In this document: positions 1 to 8,825 of the stretch, piece after piece
Layout of the letters: each line of letters opens with the position of its first letter
How positions within the stretch are numbered: the first letter of the stretch is position 1
Assembly (NCBI GenBank): GCA_023229575.1
Contig: JALNYZ010000025.1
Location: 1-58,210 of the forward strand
Source: Prolixibacteraceae bacterium
GTDB lineage: Bacteria; Bacteroidota; Bacteroidia; Bacteroidales; Prolixibacteraceae
Reading direction: 5' to 3'
DNA length: 58,210 bases
The notes under the pieces: model-generated
Told to the model about the DNA's origin: nothing
Databases searched by the model: none
What the model saw: only the letters and a program-made list of their open reading frames with translations
Position numbers and translations under genes: made by a program

Positions 1-203
1 ATTCGCTTCCTAAACACGACGACTTGTGCACCCCTGCTGATAAAATCTATCAGGATTACCTGGGTGCAGTGAAATTCGGTAATATTTTCTCACTGGATAT
101 TGGACCGGATTACAAAGGTGAAATCAGAGAGATAGATGTGAAAACACTGCATGAAGTAGGCAAGATGATCAGGCAAAATAAATCTGATAAATCACGTAAA
201 TAA
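1..203 (+). CDS. GH29 alpha-L-fucosidase, C-terminal end (partial)
   Basis: The reading frame is open from the window edge (first full codon at base 3) to TAA at 201-203, giving about 66 residues. The peptide contains GNIFSLDIGPDYKGEIREID followed by VKTLHEVGKMI, the pattern that closes the catalytic domain of GH29 alpha-L-fucosidases. These are exported enzymes that remove terminal fucose from glycans. The catalytic residues lie outside the window. The stop is 5 nt before the GH97 gene, so the two are probably co-transcribed. Family assignment is fairly secure; substrate cannot be judged. Confidence 0.8.
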   Translation, partial: SLPKHDDLCTPADKIYQDYLGAVKFGNIFSLDIGPDYKGEIREIDVKTLHEVGKMIRQNKSDKSRK

Positions 204-208
204 ATAGA

Positions 209-3200
209 ATGAAAAAAACACTCGCAGCCATTGCGCTTTCTCTTATTTTACAATATGCTTTTGGTCAGAAAGAAAACGCGATCATTGTGGAAAGTCCAAA
301 TAAGGATGTGGAAGCTACCATTAGTCTGACCAATAATGTAGTGCGTCTTACTGTGTCTAAGAACAACGAGTTGGTTTTACGGGATTCTCCTTTGGGATTG
401 ATTATGGACGGTAATAATACAGGTGTTAATGTTATCCTGGCAGGACCGGCAACCAAGAAGACAATAGACGAAAAATACTCTTTATTTGGCAACCACACCC
501 AGGCAATAAACAATTGCAAAGAAGTCTCAATACCATTGAATAGCAAAGGAATAGTCTATCGGTTATTGATCAGGGCTTATGATGATGGTGTTGCTATACG
601 TTATATTATCCAGGCCAATAAGAAAATGAAGATTGAAGGCGATAATACCGCATTCCCCATACCATCATCGGCACAATGTTACTGGGCATACAACCTTGGC
701 GGTGGAGAAGGGTTGCACAACATTTCTTCATTTGCCGAAATGCCAGATAATAAAACTTTCATGGCTCCGTTGACCATCAAATCCGGTAGTTTTTACCTTT
801 CGTTCAGTGAAGCTGATTGCCGGCGTTTTCCTGATTTAAGCTGGATAAAAACAGGAAACCTTTTGAAGGCAAATTTTACCACTACACCAAAAGGTTGGGA
901 AGTTGACGCCGGAATAATTACTTCACCCTGGCGTTTAGCTATCATTGCCAATAGCCTTACGCAATTGGTAAACAGTGATTTGATAATGAATTTGTGCGAA
1001 CCTCCAAATACAACTTTCGATTTCAGTTGGGTGAAACCGGGTCGTGTAATGTGGCAGTGGTGGAGCGTTGGTGATCCTATATTTGAAGATCAAAAAAACT
1101 GGTATGATGCTGCTGCCCGTCTTACCTGGGAGTATTATTTGATCGATGCTGGCTGGAGTAAATGGAGTCAACCGGGGAAAGACCAGTGGCAGTGTTTGAA
1201 AGAGGCAATCGATTATGGTAATTCAAAAGGCGTTAAGAGTATTGTATGGGTACATTCGAAGGAAATACCTTCCCGCGATGCTATTCGTACTTATTTGCTA
1301 AAAGTAAAGCAAGCCGGCGCTGTCGGTATAAAAATTGATTATATTAAACCTGCCACACCTGTAATAATGCAATGGTATGAGACAGCTTTGGAGGAAACCT
1401 GCAACCTTCAATTGCTATGCGATTTTCATGGTTGCGTTAAACCTACTGGATTACGGAGGACCTGGCCTCATGAGTTAACACGTGAAGGTGTTCGGGGTAA
1501 CGAATACCAAATGACGCGATACAATCGGGTAGCGCCTAAAAGTCAGGACGTGCTTAATCCTTTTACCCGCTTCATTGCAGGCCCGGCTGACTTTACTCCT
1601 GTAATCTTCAGCGAAAAGGAATTGAACGGATTTACATGGACACACGAATTGGCGCAAGCCGTCGTATTTCTCTCTCCTCTGACACATTTTGCCGATGCCT
1701 ATTATTGTTATTTGAACAATCCTGCAGAAGACATCCTACGTGACTTTCCTGTAACCTGGGATGAAACCATAGTCCTTCCCTGCACCGAAATTGGCAAAGT
1801 AGCGGCTTTCGCCAGACGAAAAGGTAACGAATGGTGGGTGGGCATTATGAACGGAGAGCAAACAAACAATATATCATTTGACTTGAACTTCTTGAATTCA
1901 AGCGCATTGGCAACTATTCTTTCTGACCGGAACGATGCGATCAATGCTTTTGTGCGCGAAGAAAAAATGGTTAAGCGGAGTGATAAAATCAATCTTCAAT
2001 TGGCTCCCGGTGGTGGGTACTTTATGCGGATGAAGTTGATTAATAACGTTAACGCACAAATTAAGCAGGTGATTGTTGATTCAATTTCAGCAAAACCGTC
2101 AATTGATCCTGCTTCATACCAGGAAATCAGAGGAGGATTAACAAATAGCTATTTACAGTTTTCGCGGAAAAAAACCGGTAGGGTTGCTTTTTTGGGAGGT
2201 TCAATCACAGCGATGAGCGGTTGGCGCGAAAAAGTATGCAAATACCTCACTACAAGGTTTCCAGAGACAAAATTCGACTTTATTCATGCAGGTATTCCAT
2301 CTACCGGGAGTACTCCGGGAGCCTTCCGTCTTGCTACAGATGTATTGGCGAAAGGGAAAATTGACCTGCTATTTGAAGAAGCAGCAGTCAATGATAACGG
2401 TCAGACTGCAGAAGCAGACATCCGTGGCATGGAAGGCATTGTTCGCCATGCTCTAAAAGCCAACCCGTTTATGGATATTGTACTCATGTATTTTGTTGAC
2501 CCGGGTAAGATCCGGGATTACAATACCGGGAAAACCCCTTTAGTAATCGAATCCCATAACAAAGTTGCCATTCATTATAATCTTCCATCGCTTAATCTGG
2601 CTAAAGAGGTTACTGACCGAATCAAGGCAGGGGAATTTACTTGGGGTAAGGATTTTAAAAACCTTCATCCTTCCCCCTTCGGACAAGAGCTCTATTCTAA
2701 GTCAATCCGTTCGCTGCTTGAAAGCGGCTGGAAGCAGGCAGAAGTTCACAAGGGAAGGGTGCGACATGCCATCCCAACACAAATTGATAAATATTCCTAT
2801 ACCAGCGGTAAATATGAAGATATTCATAAAACCAAAGATAGAAATGGATGGGTCATCAACGAGAAATGGGCCCCGACTGATGGAATAACTACGCGAAAAG
2901 GTTTTGTTGATGTACCAATGCTGATTTCCGAACAGCCCGGTTCAACAATTACATACAAGTTTAAAGGGACTGCAACAGGTATTTGTACCGTTACCGGGCC
3001 AGATGCAGGGATTATTGAATATAGTATTGACGGAGGGGAATTCCGGTCGCGGGATCTTTTCAATACAAATTGGAGCAGTAGACTCTATTTGAACCAGTAC
3101 CTTGTTTTCGGAGATACCCTATCTCCTTCAAAACATGAATTGAAAATCCGGATTTCAGAAATGAAGAATGAAAAAAGTACGGGCCATGCATGCCGTATTG

Positions 3201-3229
3201 TGCATCTTCTCATAAATGAAGCAAAATAG
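209..3229 (+). CDS. GH97 glycoside hydrolase fused to an SGNH/GDSL esterase domain
   Basis: A 1006-residue exported protein (signal peptide about 1-19, ending AFGQ). Residues about 25-620 are a GH97 domain: N-terminal beta-sandwich, MWQWWSVGD, then a barrel with GIKIDY (Asp377) and EGVRGNE (Glu426 and Glu432). The Asp in GIKID is the position of the nucleophile in retaining GH97 alpha-galactosidase-type enzymes, so a retaining mechanism is inferred. Residues about 650-850 form an SGNH hydrolase: FLGGSIT with Ser665 as the likely nucleophile, an AVND block, and a late NLHPSPFG carrying the expected His. A further C-terminal beta-rich segment of about 130 residues is unassigned. The protein probably removes an acyl group and an alpha-linked sugar from the same glycan. 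It sits between GH29 and a second hydrolase in one gene run. Confidence 0.85.
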   Translation: MKKTLAAIALSLILQYAFGQKENAIIVESPNKDVEATISLTNNVVRLTVSKNNELVLRDSPLGLIMDGNNTGVNVILAGPATKKTIDEKYSLFGNHTQAINNCKEVSIPLNSKGIVYRLLIRAYDDGVAIRYIIQANKKMKIEGDNTAFPIPSSAQCYWAYNLGGGEGLHNISSFAEMPDNKTFMAPLTIKSGSFYLSFSEADCRRFPDLSWIKTGNLLKANFTTTPKGWEVDAGIITSPWRLAIIANSLTQLVNSDLIMNLCEPPNTTFDFSWVKPGRVMWQWWSVGDPIFEDQKNWYDAAARLTWEYYLIDAGWSKWSQPGKDQWQCLKEAIDYGNSKGVKSIVWVHSKEIPSRDAIRTYLLKVKQAGAVGIKIDYIKPATPVIMQWYETALEETCNLQLLCDFHGCVKPTGLRRTWPHELTREGVRGNEYQMTRYNRVAPKSQDVLNPFTRFIAGPADFTPVIFSEKELNGFTWTHELAQAVVFLSPLTHFADAYYCYLNNPAEDILRDFPVTWDETIVLPCTEIGKVAAFARRKGNEWWVGIMNGEQTNNISFDLNFLNSSALATILSDRNDAINAFVREEKMVKRSDKINLQLAPGGGYFMRMKLINNVNAQIKQVIVDSISAKPSIDPASYQEIRGGLTNSYLQFSRKKTGRVAFLGGSITAMSGWREKVCKYLTTRFPETKFDFIHAGIPSTGSTPGAFRLATDVLAKGKIDLLFEEAAVNDNGQTAEADIRGMEGIVRHALKANPFMDIVLMYFVDPGKIRDYNTGKTPLVIESHNKVAIHYNLPSLNLAKEVTDRIKAGEFTWGKDFKNLHPSPFGQELYSKSIRSLLESGWKQAEVHKGRVRHAIPTQIDKYSYTSGKYEDIHKTKDRNGWVINEKWAPTDGITTRKGFVDVPMLISEQPGSTITYKFKGTATGICTVTGPDAGIIEYSIDGGEFRSRDLFNTNWSSRLYLNQYLVFGDTLSPSKHELKIRISEMKNEKSTGHACRIVHLLINEAK

Positions 3230-3255
3230 GATTAATAAATAAAAAAGAAAACCGG

Positions 3256-4560
3256 ATGTTTAAGAGACTTTTTTTTGCCCTTTTAATATTAACAGGAGTC
3301 TTGTCACCTGTTTATGGTCAATCCGGATTAAATAAAATACCTGGAGGAACTGTATATCATACGACAATCCGTGACAGTACCTTAAAATTTGACCATGCAA
3401 ATTACTCGGTTTTCATACCTGACAGTATTCAGGAAATCAGAGGAATATTTATTCACCAGCACGGATGTACGATGGAAGGCCGTGGAGCCTCAACAGCGTA
3501 TGATATCCAGTACCAAGCTTTTGCAAGGAAGTGGCATTTGGCAATATTAGGCCCTGATCTATACCCGAAAACCAACTCCAATTGCTGGGACTGGAGAAAT
3601 CCGGAAGAAGGATCCGGCCCTGCACTTCTAGCAGGGCTCGATAGTATCGCGCAACTTTCAAACCATCCTGAACTTAAAATTGCACCCTGGCTTCTCTGGG
3701 GCCATTCGGGAGGTGGGTACTGGGTACTTGCTATGATCAATGCATATCCCGATAGGATTATTGCAGCAGTTTGCTATTCTCCCGCATTCGATCCTCATTT
3801 TCCCTATCCGGAGGCAGCGTCCAAAATACCGGTGATAATCCGTCATGCAGGCTCACGTGACTTTAATAGCGTAAGGGCTAATTGCTGGGGAACCGCCCTC
3901 CATACGTTTTCAATATTGCGAAACATGGACGGTCCGGTAAGTATTGCCTATACCCCGCGTCAGAACCATAACCTGAGTTATATACGTTATATAGCCATAC
4001 CTTTTTTCGAGTCGGTTCTTGCCCAACGACTTCAACTAAACGGTTCAAAGGTTCTAAATGATATGGACCAGAAAAAAGCATGGTTGTGCGATACAACTAC
4101 TAACGCTAATGTTCAGGTTTATAAGGCATCATCATTTACCGGGGACAAACATTCCATGTCGTGGCTTCCCGATTCCGCATGCGCTGTAAAATTTAAAGAA
4201 TACATAACAACAGGATCCGTGCAAGATAATACTGCACCATTGGCACCGGAAAATTTAAAAATAGTTAAAGGAAAAGATTCCCTAACGCTCTCATGGACCG
4301 CTGATGCAGACCTTGAGTCCGGGATCGGGCATTTCAACATTTACATAAATAACCAGCTTTTTGCACGCTATCCTTCCACTGGGGATTTCCAGACTTTCAA
4401 GACCAACGGGGATGATGCTGTTCCTGTTATCCCACCTGTTATGACATACATGATTTCAGGTTTTTCAGAAAATCGGATTGACACAATCGCCATAACTACC
4501 GTCAACCGATTTGAAATTGAGTCTCCCAAAACAAAATTGTTTATTTCTAATTTACCATAG
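3256..4560 (+). CDS. Exported alpha/beta hydrolase with C-terminal fibronectin-III-like domain
   Basis: 434 residues with an N-terminal signal peptide (to about residue 22, VYGQ). The central part has the alpha/beta-hydrolase nucleophile elbow GHSGGGYW, with Ser151 as the likely nucleophile, and an upstream HQHGC segment where the oxyanion loop is expected. After about residue 330 there is a fibronectin type III-like stretch (APENLKIVKGKDSLTLSWTA). An esterase removing acyl groups from glycans is plausible given neighbours GH97-SGNH and a sulfatase, but substrate cannot be read from sequence. It follows the GH97 gene by 26 nt and precedes the sulfatase by 7 nt, so it is likely in one operon. 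Confidence 0.7.
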   Translation: MFKRLFFALLILTGVLSPVYGQSGLNKIPGGTVYHTTIRDSTLKFDHANYSVFIPDSIQEIRGIFIHQHGCTMEGRGASTAYDIQYQAFARKWHLAILGPDLYPKTNSNCWDWRNPEEGSGPALLAGLDSIAQLSNHPELKIAPWLLWGHSGGGYWVLAMINAYPDRIIAAVCYSPAFDPHFPYPEAASKIPVIIRHAGSRDFNSVRANCWGTALHTFSILRNMDGPVSIAYTPRQNHNLSYIRYIAIPFFESVLAQRLQLNGSKVLNDMDQKKAWLCDTTTNANVQVYKASSFTGDKHSMSWLPDSACAVKFKEYITTGSVQDNTAPLAPENLKIVKGKDSLTLSWTADADLESGIGHFNIYINNQLFARYPSTGDFQTFKTNGDDAVPVIPPVMTYMISGFSENRIDTIAITTVNRFEIESPKTKLFISNLP

Positions 4561-4567
4561 TAAAATT

Positions 4568-6115
4568 ATGAAACATCTTAATTGTATTCTGGCTACGCTT
4601 ACCTTAGCAAGCTATGGCAGTATTTACGGTAAATCACCCTCTCTCCATTTACCTAAATTAGCAAACAGTGATAAACCTCGAAATGTCGTATTTATTCTTT
4701 CCGATGACCATCGTTATGATTACATGGGCTTTGTAGGAAAGGTTCCATGGATCAAAACACCGAATTTGGATCGCATGGCTGCAGAAGGTGTAAATATTAA
4801 GAATGCATTTGTAACTACATCACTTTGCTCCCCAAGCCGTGCTTCTATTCTAACGGGGTTATACTCACATACCCATAAGGTAGTTGATAATTCAGCTCCG
4901 CTTCCCGAAGGATTAACCTTTTTCCCGCAATACCTGCAAAAAGCTGGTTATCAAACCAGTTTTTTTGGCAAGTGGCATATGGGCAACGACTCCGGCGATC
5001 CACAACCCGGGTTTGACCAATGGGAAGGGTTCAAAGGGCAAGGCGAATATTACAATCCACGGATAAATATAAATGGGGTATGGAATCAATATAAAGACAG
5101 TGTTTATTCAACTGACCTGCTTACTGAACATGCCATTAAATTTATGAAGAAGCAAGTAGAAGAAAAAAAGCACTTCTTTGTTTATCTGTCTCTAAAAGGA
5201 TTACATGATAATTTCCAGCCAGCTAAACGACACAAAGGTTACTATGCAAACAAAGAAGTTGTTCTCCCTGAGAATTTCAATACTCCTCACTATGGAATAA
5301 AACAACTTCCAACTATTGACCCAAAAACAGGCAAAGCTGCACATGGAAAGGAATATTACGGAGAAAATATGTCCCCCAACTGGGTCAAGAATCAACGTGA
5401 AAGTTGGCATGGCGTTGATTATTCATATCATGGCCGTCCATGGAAAGTTCAGGTAATTAATTATTGTGAGACATTGCTATCTGTAGATGAAAGTGTTGGT
5501 TCTGTTCTTGACTATTTAAAAGATGCCGGTATTGATGATAACACTTTGGTTATATATATGGGCGATAATGGCTTTGCATGGGGAGAACACGGATTGATAG
5601 ACAAACGCCAATTTTACGAAGAATCGGTCAGGGTTCCGATGTTGGCACGTTGTCCTGAATTATTTAAAGGTGGACAAGCATTGGAAAAAATGGTACAAAA
5701 CGTGGATATTGCCCCTACTATATTGGCATGTGCAGGATTGGACAAAGCAAAGAAAATGGTCGGTAGCTCATTTATTCCCCTGTTGCAGGGAAAAGATATC
5801 AAATGGCGTAACCGTATTTTCTATGAATATTACTGGGAACATGAATTTCCGCAAACGCCTACCATGCATGGAGTCCGCACTGACAGATACAAGTACATCC
5901 GATACTATGGAATTTGGGATACAAATGAGTTTTACGACTTAAAAGAAGATCCCAATGAGATGCATAACCTGATTGATGTACCCAGACTTCAAGACACCAT
6001 TAAACAGTTGGACCACGATTTATATGATTGGTTAGAGTCGACCGGGGGAATGTCAATTCCACTTAAACGAACAGAACGTCCTCATTTTGATCATCGTAAT
6101 CAAGGATTTTATTAA
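4568..6115 (+). CDS. S1-family sulfatase (formylglycine type)
   Basis: 515 residues from the ATG at 4568. An upstream in-frame ATG at 4511 lies inside the previous gene and would bury the signal peptide (MKHLNCILATLTLASYG), so I chose 4568. The metal-site motif ILSDDH occurs near the N-terminus and LCSPSRASILTG carries Cys87, which would be converted to formylglycine. FGKWHMG and YMGDNGFAWGEHG are further S1 hallmarks. It should hydrolyse a sulfate ester on a carbohydrate in the periplasm or outside the cell. No sulfatase-maturating enzyme is in this window, so that function must be encoded elsewhere. The subfamily cannot be fixed by eye. Confidence 0.9.
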   Translation: MKHLNCILATLTLASYGSIYGKSPSLHLPKLANSDKPRNVVFILSDDHRYDYMGFVGKVPWIKTPNLDRMAAEGVNIKNAFVTTSLCSPSRASILTGLYSHTHKVVDNSAPLPEGLTFFPQYLQKAGYQTSFFGKWHMGNDSGDPQPGFDQWEGFKGQGEYYNPRININGVWNQYKDSVYSTDLLTEHAIKFMKKQVEEKKHFFVYLSLKGLHDNFQPAKRHKGYYANKEVVLPENFNTPHYGIKQLPTIDPKTGKAAHGKEYYGENMSPNWVKNQRESWHGVDYSYHGRPWKVQVINYCETLLSVDESVGSVLDYLKDAGIDDNTLVIYMGDNGFAWGEHGLIDKRQFYEESVRVPMLARCPELFKGGQALEKMVQNVDIAPTILACAGLDKAKKMVGSSFIPLLQGKDIKWRNRIFYEYYWEHEFPQTPTMHGVRTDRYKYIRYYGIWDTNEFYDLKEDPNEMHNLIDVPRLQDTIKQLDHDLYDWLESTGGMSIPLKRTERPHFDHRNQGFY

Positions 6116-6117
6116 TC

Positions 6118-6252
6118 ATGAAAAAAATATTCCTTCTTTTTATAATATTGACTTTTAACATATTTGGCCTGTCTGCCAAACATTGCGTGTATATTTCTGC
6201 CCTGGGTGATGGCCGGAATACCGGTACCAAAGAACAACTACTGGCTTCACTG
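6118..6252 (+). repeat. Duplicated 135-nt leader, copy 1
   Basis: The first 45 codons of the GH59 gene align without gaps to the first 45 codons of the next gene (8691-8825). I count 17 mismatches in 135 nt, about 87% identity. The leader encodes a signal peptide plus HCVYIS, DGR and ASL, which resembles the start of right-handed beta-helix proteins (YYVSP-x-G-x-D-x-NPGT). In this copy the similarity runs on into an ARDRVRQLR segment before the GH59 domain. Confidence 0.85.
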
Positions 6253-8676
6253 ACTGGAGCCCGCGACCGGGTGCGGCAACTTCGCCTGGTCACCTCAATG
6301 AAACCACCCACTATCACCATTGATGGCAGGGATAATGGTCGCACCTTCGATGGCTTCGGTGCCCTTAGCGCTGGAGCTTCCTCTCGTCTGCTCTACGATT
6401 ATCCGGAACCTGAGCGCAGCCAAATTCTGGATTATCTCTTCAAACCTGGTTATGGGGCAAACCTGCAAATACTTAAAGTCGAGATCGGCGGTGACAGCAA
6501 CGGCACTTCCGGTTGCGAACCCAGCCACATGCGCAATCCCATGGATCTGAATGGTGAGCGGGGATACGAATGGTGGCTAATGAAACAGGCCAAGGTCCGC
6601 AATCCTGATATCAAGCTTTGGGGTCTGCAATGGTCCGCTCCTTCATGGTTCAAAGGCGGGTTCTGGTCCCAAGACAACATCCGTTACTTGCTGGCGTGGC
6701 TGAAACTGGCCGAAGATCAGGGACTCAAGATAGATTATATGGGTGGCTGGAACGAGAGAAAACCTGATGCATCATGGTTCATAGCTTGGCATAAGGCTTT
6801 GGCCCGGCATTACCCGCACATCAAGATTGTCGGTACTGATGGCATTGATAAAGAGAGGTGGACTGTGGTGGACGAAATGAGCAAAGATCCTGACTTCTAT
6901 ACTGCGATCGATATTATAGGGGTTCATGACCCTTACGGCGCACGGACTGGATATGAACATTGCCCCGTGCCGGTTGCGGCGCTGCAGTCAGACAAAAAGA
7001 TTTGGGACAGCGAGTTAAGCGCTCAAGGGCATGATGTGGGGGCAGTGCCGCTGGCTCGTGCGCTCAATCGCCAGTACATCGAAGGCCGGATGACTGCCAA
7101 CATCACTTATTCCCTAGTCTCTGCTTGGTACGCGGATTTGCCAATCGCCGACACCGGCTTGATGCTGGCCACCTGGCCATGGTCCGGATGCTATAGGGTC
7201 GGAAAAAATGTTTGGGTTCAGGCACATACGACTCAATTCACTCACATCGGCTGGCAATACATCGACAACGCCTGCGGTTATCTACCCAATGGGGTTAGCT
7301 ATGTGAGTTTAAAAAGTCCTGATTCCCGAGATTTTACAACCATAATCGAGACGATGGATGCACCTGGTTCGCAGCTTGTCGAGTTTGCAATTACCGGCGG
7401 GCTCCCTGCCAACCTTGTTCATCTCTGGTCCACCGATTTGTCTTCAGCTGATTCAAATGACTACTTTGCCCACCAGCAGCCAATCAGTCCCAAGGCCGGC
7501 AGCTTTTCGCTTGTTCTCCTACCACGCCATATCTACACCATCACAACCACCACCGGTCAATCCAAGGGCGCCGCTCAGTCGAAAGCCGGACCAGAGGAAC
7601 AAATGCCGCTGCCTTACAAGGAAGATTTTGAATCCTATGGTGTCGGCAGGTTGGCCCGTTATTTCACTGATCTCGGTGGGGCATTTGAAACGGCCCCTTG
7701 CAGCGGCGGTAGAAGCGGACTTTGCTACCGCCAAGTACTGACGAACGGACCGATCCCCTGGGGACCAGGGGCTGGCAAGATACCTCCAACGACCCTTATG
7801 GGTGATCCACGCGCATGGGGTGATTACGAGGTCGGCACCGATATACTGCTAGAGCAGGAAGGTTATGTGGAATTGTTGGGGCGCATATCGGCCCAGCGTG
7901 GAGCCAAGGTTGCCGGATATCATCTGCGTATTAACAGTGATGGACAATGGATCCTTTACAGTCAGGACCTGGATCAACCAGACACAAACCTGGCATCAGG
8001 TAAAGTCGGGTTCAACGTTGGGACATGGCACCGCCTAGGCCTACGTTTCCTCAGTTCGAAAATCGAAGTTCTGTTCGATGGTCGGGTCGTTGGCAAATCG
8101 CTCGACGATCGCAACTATACCGGCCAGGTTGGTCTGCAGGTCATGCCCTGGCGTAATGCCCGGGTTGATAATATCTCGCTGACCAAGACCGGCCCGTGGC
8201 CGTCTTTTGTGTCGCACTCACAGATGAAGGCTACGGCCACAAGTGAACACACGGCCAACATCGGCGGTTATGACTATACAGTTGTCAATGCCATCGATGA
8301 CCGGACGGAAACAGCCTGGGGCGCTGAATGGCAGCCCAAAGCCTCCTTGCCTCAATCCATCACACTCGATCTGGGGTGCAATGAAACAGTGCACGGGTTA
8401 GTTTACCAGCCGTTATTGCCCCGAATTTGGGGCGCTGTCATAAAGGGTAATGAGAAAGGTTATATCACCAGCTACCGGATTTGGCTTAGTCGCGATGGCA
8501 AGAAATACGTCCCGGCCACTCAAGGAATCTGGCCGGCCACTTGCTCTGCCAAGATTGCTGTCTGGCCCTCACAAAAAATCCGGTATGTTCGCCTCGAAGC
8601 CCTCGAGGCCGCCAATGGTTCTCCAATGGCCGGTGAAATTTACATATCCACAAGTCCTCTGACAGGAAAACCATGA
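6118..8676 (+). CDS. GH59 galactocerebrosidase-like beta-galactosidase with F5/8C domain
   Basis: 852 residues. After the signal peptide and a leader of about 60 residues, the protein follows human GALC closely: FDGFGALSAGASSRLL, then SQILDYLFKPGYGANLQILK, EIGGD, RGYEWWLMK, and WVQAHTTQFTHIGW. Both GH59 catalytic glutamates are present: acid/base in GGWNER (Glu213) and nucleophile in IWDSELSA (Glu299). A laminin-G-like lectin part follows (about 500-690), then an F5/8 type C (CBM32-like) domain (about 697-848). GH59 enzymes are retaining beta-galactosidases acting on galactosyl lipids; here an algal or animal galactolipid or galactan is possible. The body is GC-rich compared with its neighbours and its first 45 codons duplicate those of the next gene, pointing to an acquired module behind a resident leader. 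The start is 2 nt after the sulfatase stop. Confidence 0.85.
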   Translation: MKKIFLLFIILTFNIFGLSAKHCVYISALGDGRNTGTKEQLLASLTGARDRVRQLRLVTSMKPPTITIDGRDNGRTFDGFGALSAGASSRLLYDYPEPERSQILDYLFKPGYGANLQILKVEIGGDSNGTSGCEPSHMRNPMDLNGERGYEWWLMKQAKVRNPDIKLWGLQWSAPSWFKGGFWSQDNIRYLLAWLKLAEDQGLKIDYMGGWNERKPDASWFIAWHKALARHYPHIKIVGTDGIDKERWTVVDEMSKDPDFYTAIDIIGVHDPYGARTGYEHCPVPVAALQSDKKIWDSELSAQGHDVGAVPLARALNRQYIEGRMTANITYSLVSAWYADLPIADTGLMLATWPWSGCYRVGKNVWVQAHTTQFTHIGWQYIDNACGYLPNGVSYVSLKSPDSRDFTTIIETMDAPGSQLVEFAITGGLPANLVHLWSTDLSSADSNDYFAHQQPISPKAGSFSLVLLPRHIYTITTTTGQSKGAAQSKAGPEEQMPLPYKEDFESYGVGRLARYFTDLGGAFETAPCSGGRSGLCYRQVLTNGPIPWGPGAGKIPPTTLMGDPRAWGDYEVGTDILLEQEGYVELLGRISAQRGAKVAGYHLRINSDGQWILYSQDLDQPDTNLASGKVGFNVGTWHRLGLRFLSSKIEVLFDGRVVGKSLDDRNYTGQVGLQVMPWRNARVDNISLTKTGPWPSFVSHSQMKATATSEHTANIGGYDYTVVNAIDDRTETAWGAEWQPKASLPQSITLDLGCNETVHGLVYQPLLPRIWGAVIKGNEKGYITSYRIWLSRDGKKYVPATQGIWPATCSAKIAVWPSQKIRYVRLEALEAANGSPMAGEIYISTSPLTGKP

Positions 8677-8690
8677 TTTAATTAAAAAAT

Positions 8691-8825
8691 ATGAAGAATA
8701 TATTCCTTCTTTTTATAATATTGGCAATTAACATATTTGGCCTTTCTGCCAAACATTGCGTTTATATTTCTACCCTGCAAGATGGCCGGCATACCAGTTC
8801 CAAAGGACAACCAATGGCTTCACTG
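8691..8825 (+). repeat. Duplicated 135-nt leader, copy 2
   Basis: Second copy of the 45-codon leader at 6118-6252, ungapped and about 87% identical. Similarity stops shortly after the ASL codons, where the two genes continue into unrelated bodies. Confidence 0.85.

Noticed and set aside
3849..3858. CTCACGTGAC inside the alpha/beta hydrolase gene as a LacI-2 operator
   Set aside because: It is a half match within a coding region and lacks the symmetric TTCTCAC/GTGAGAA arms.
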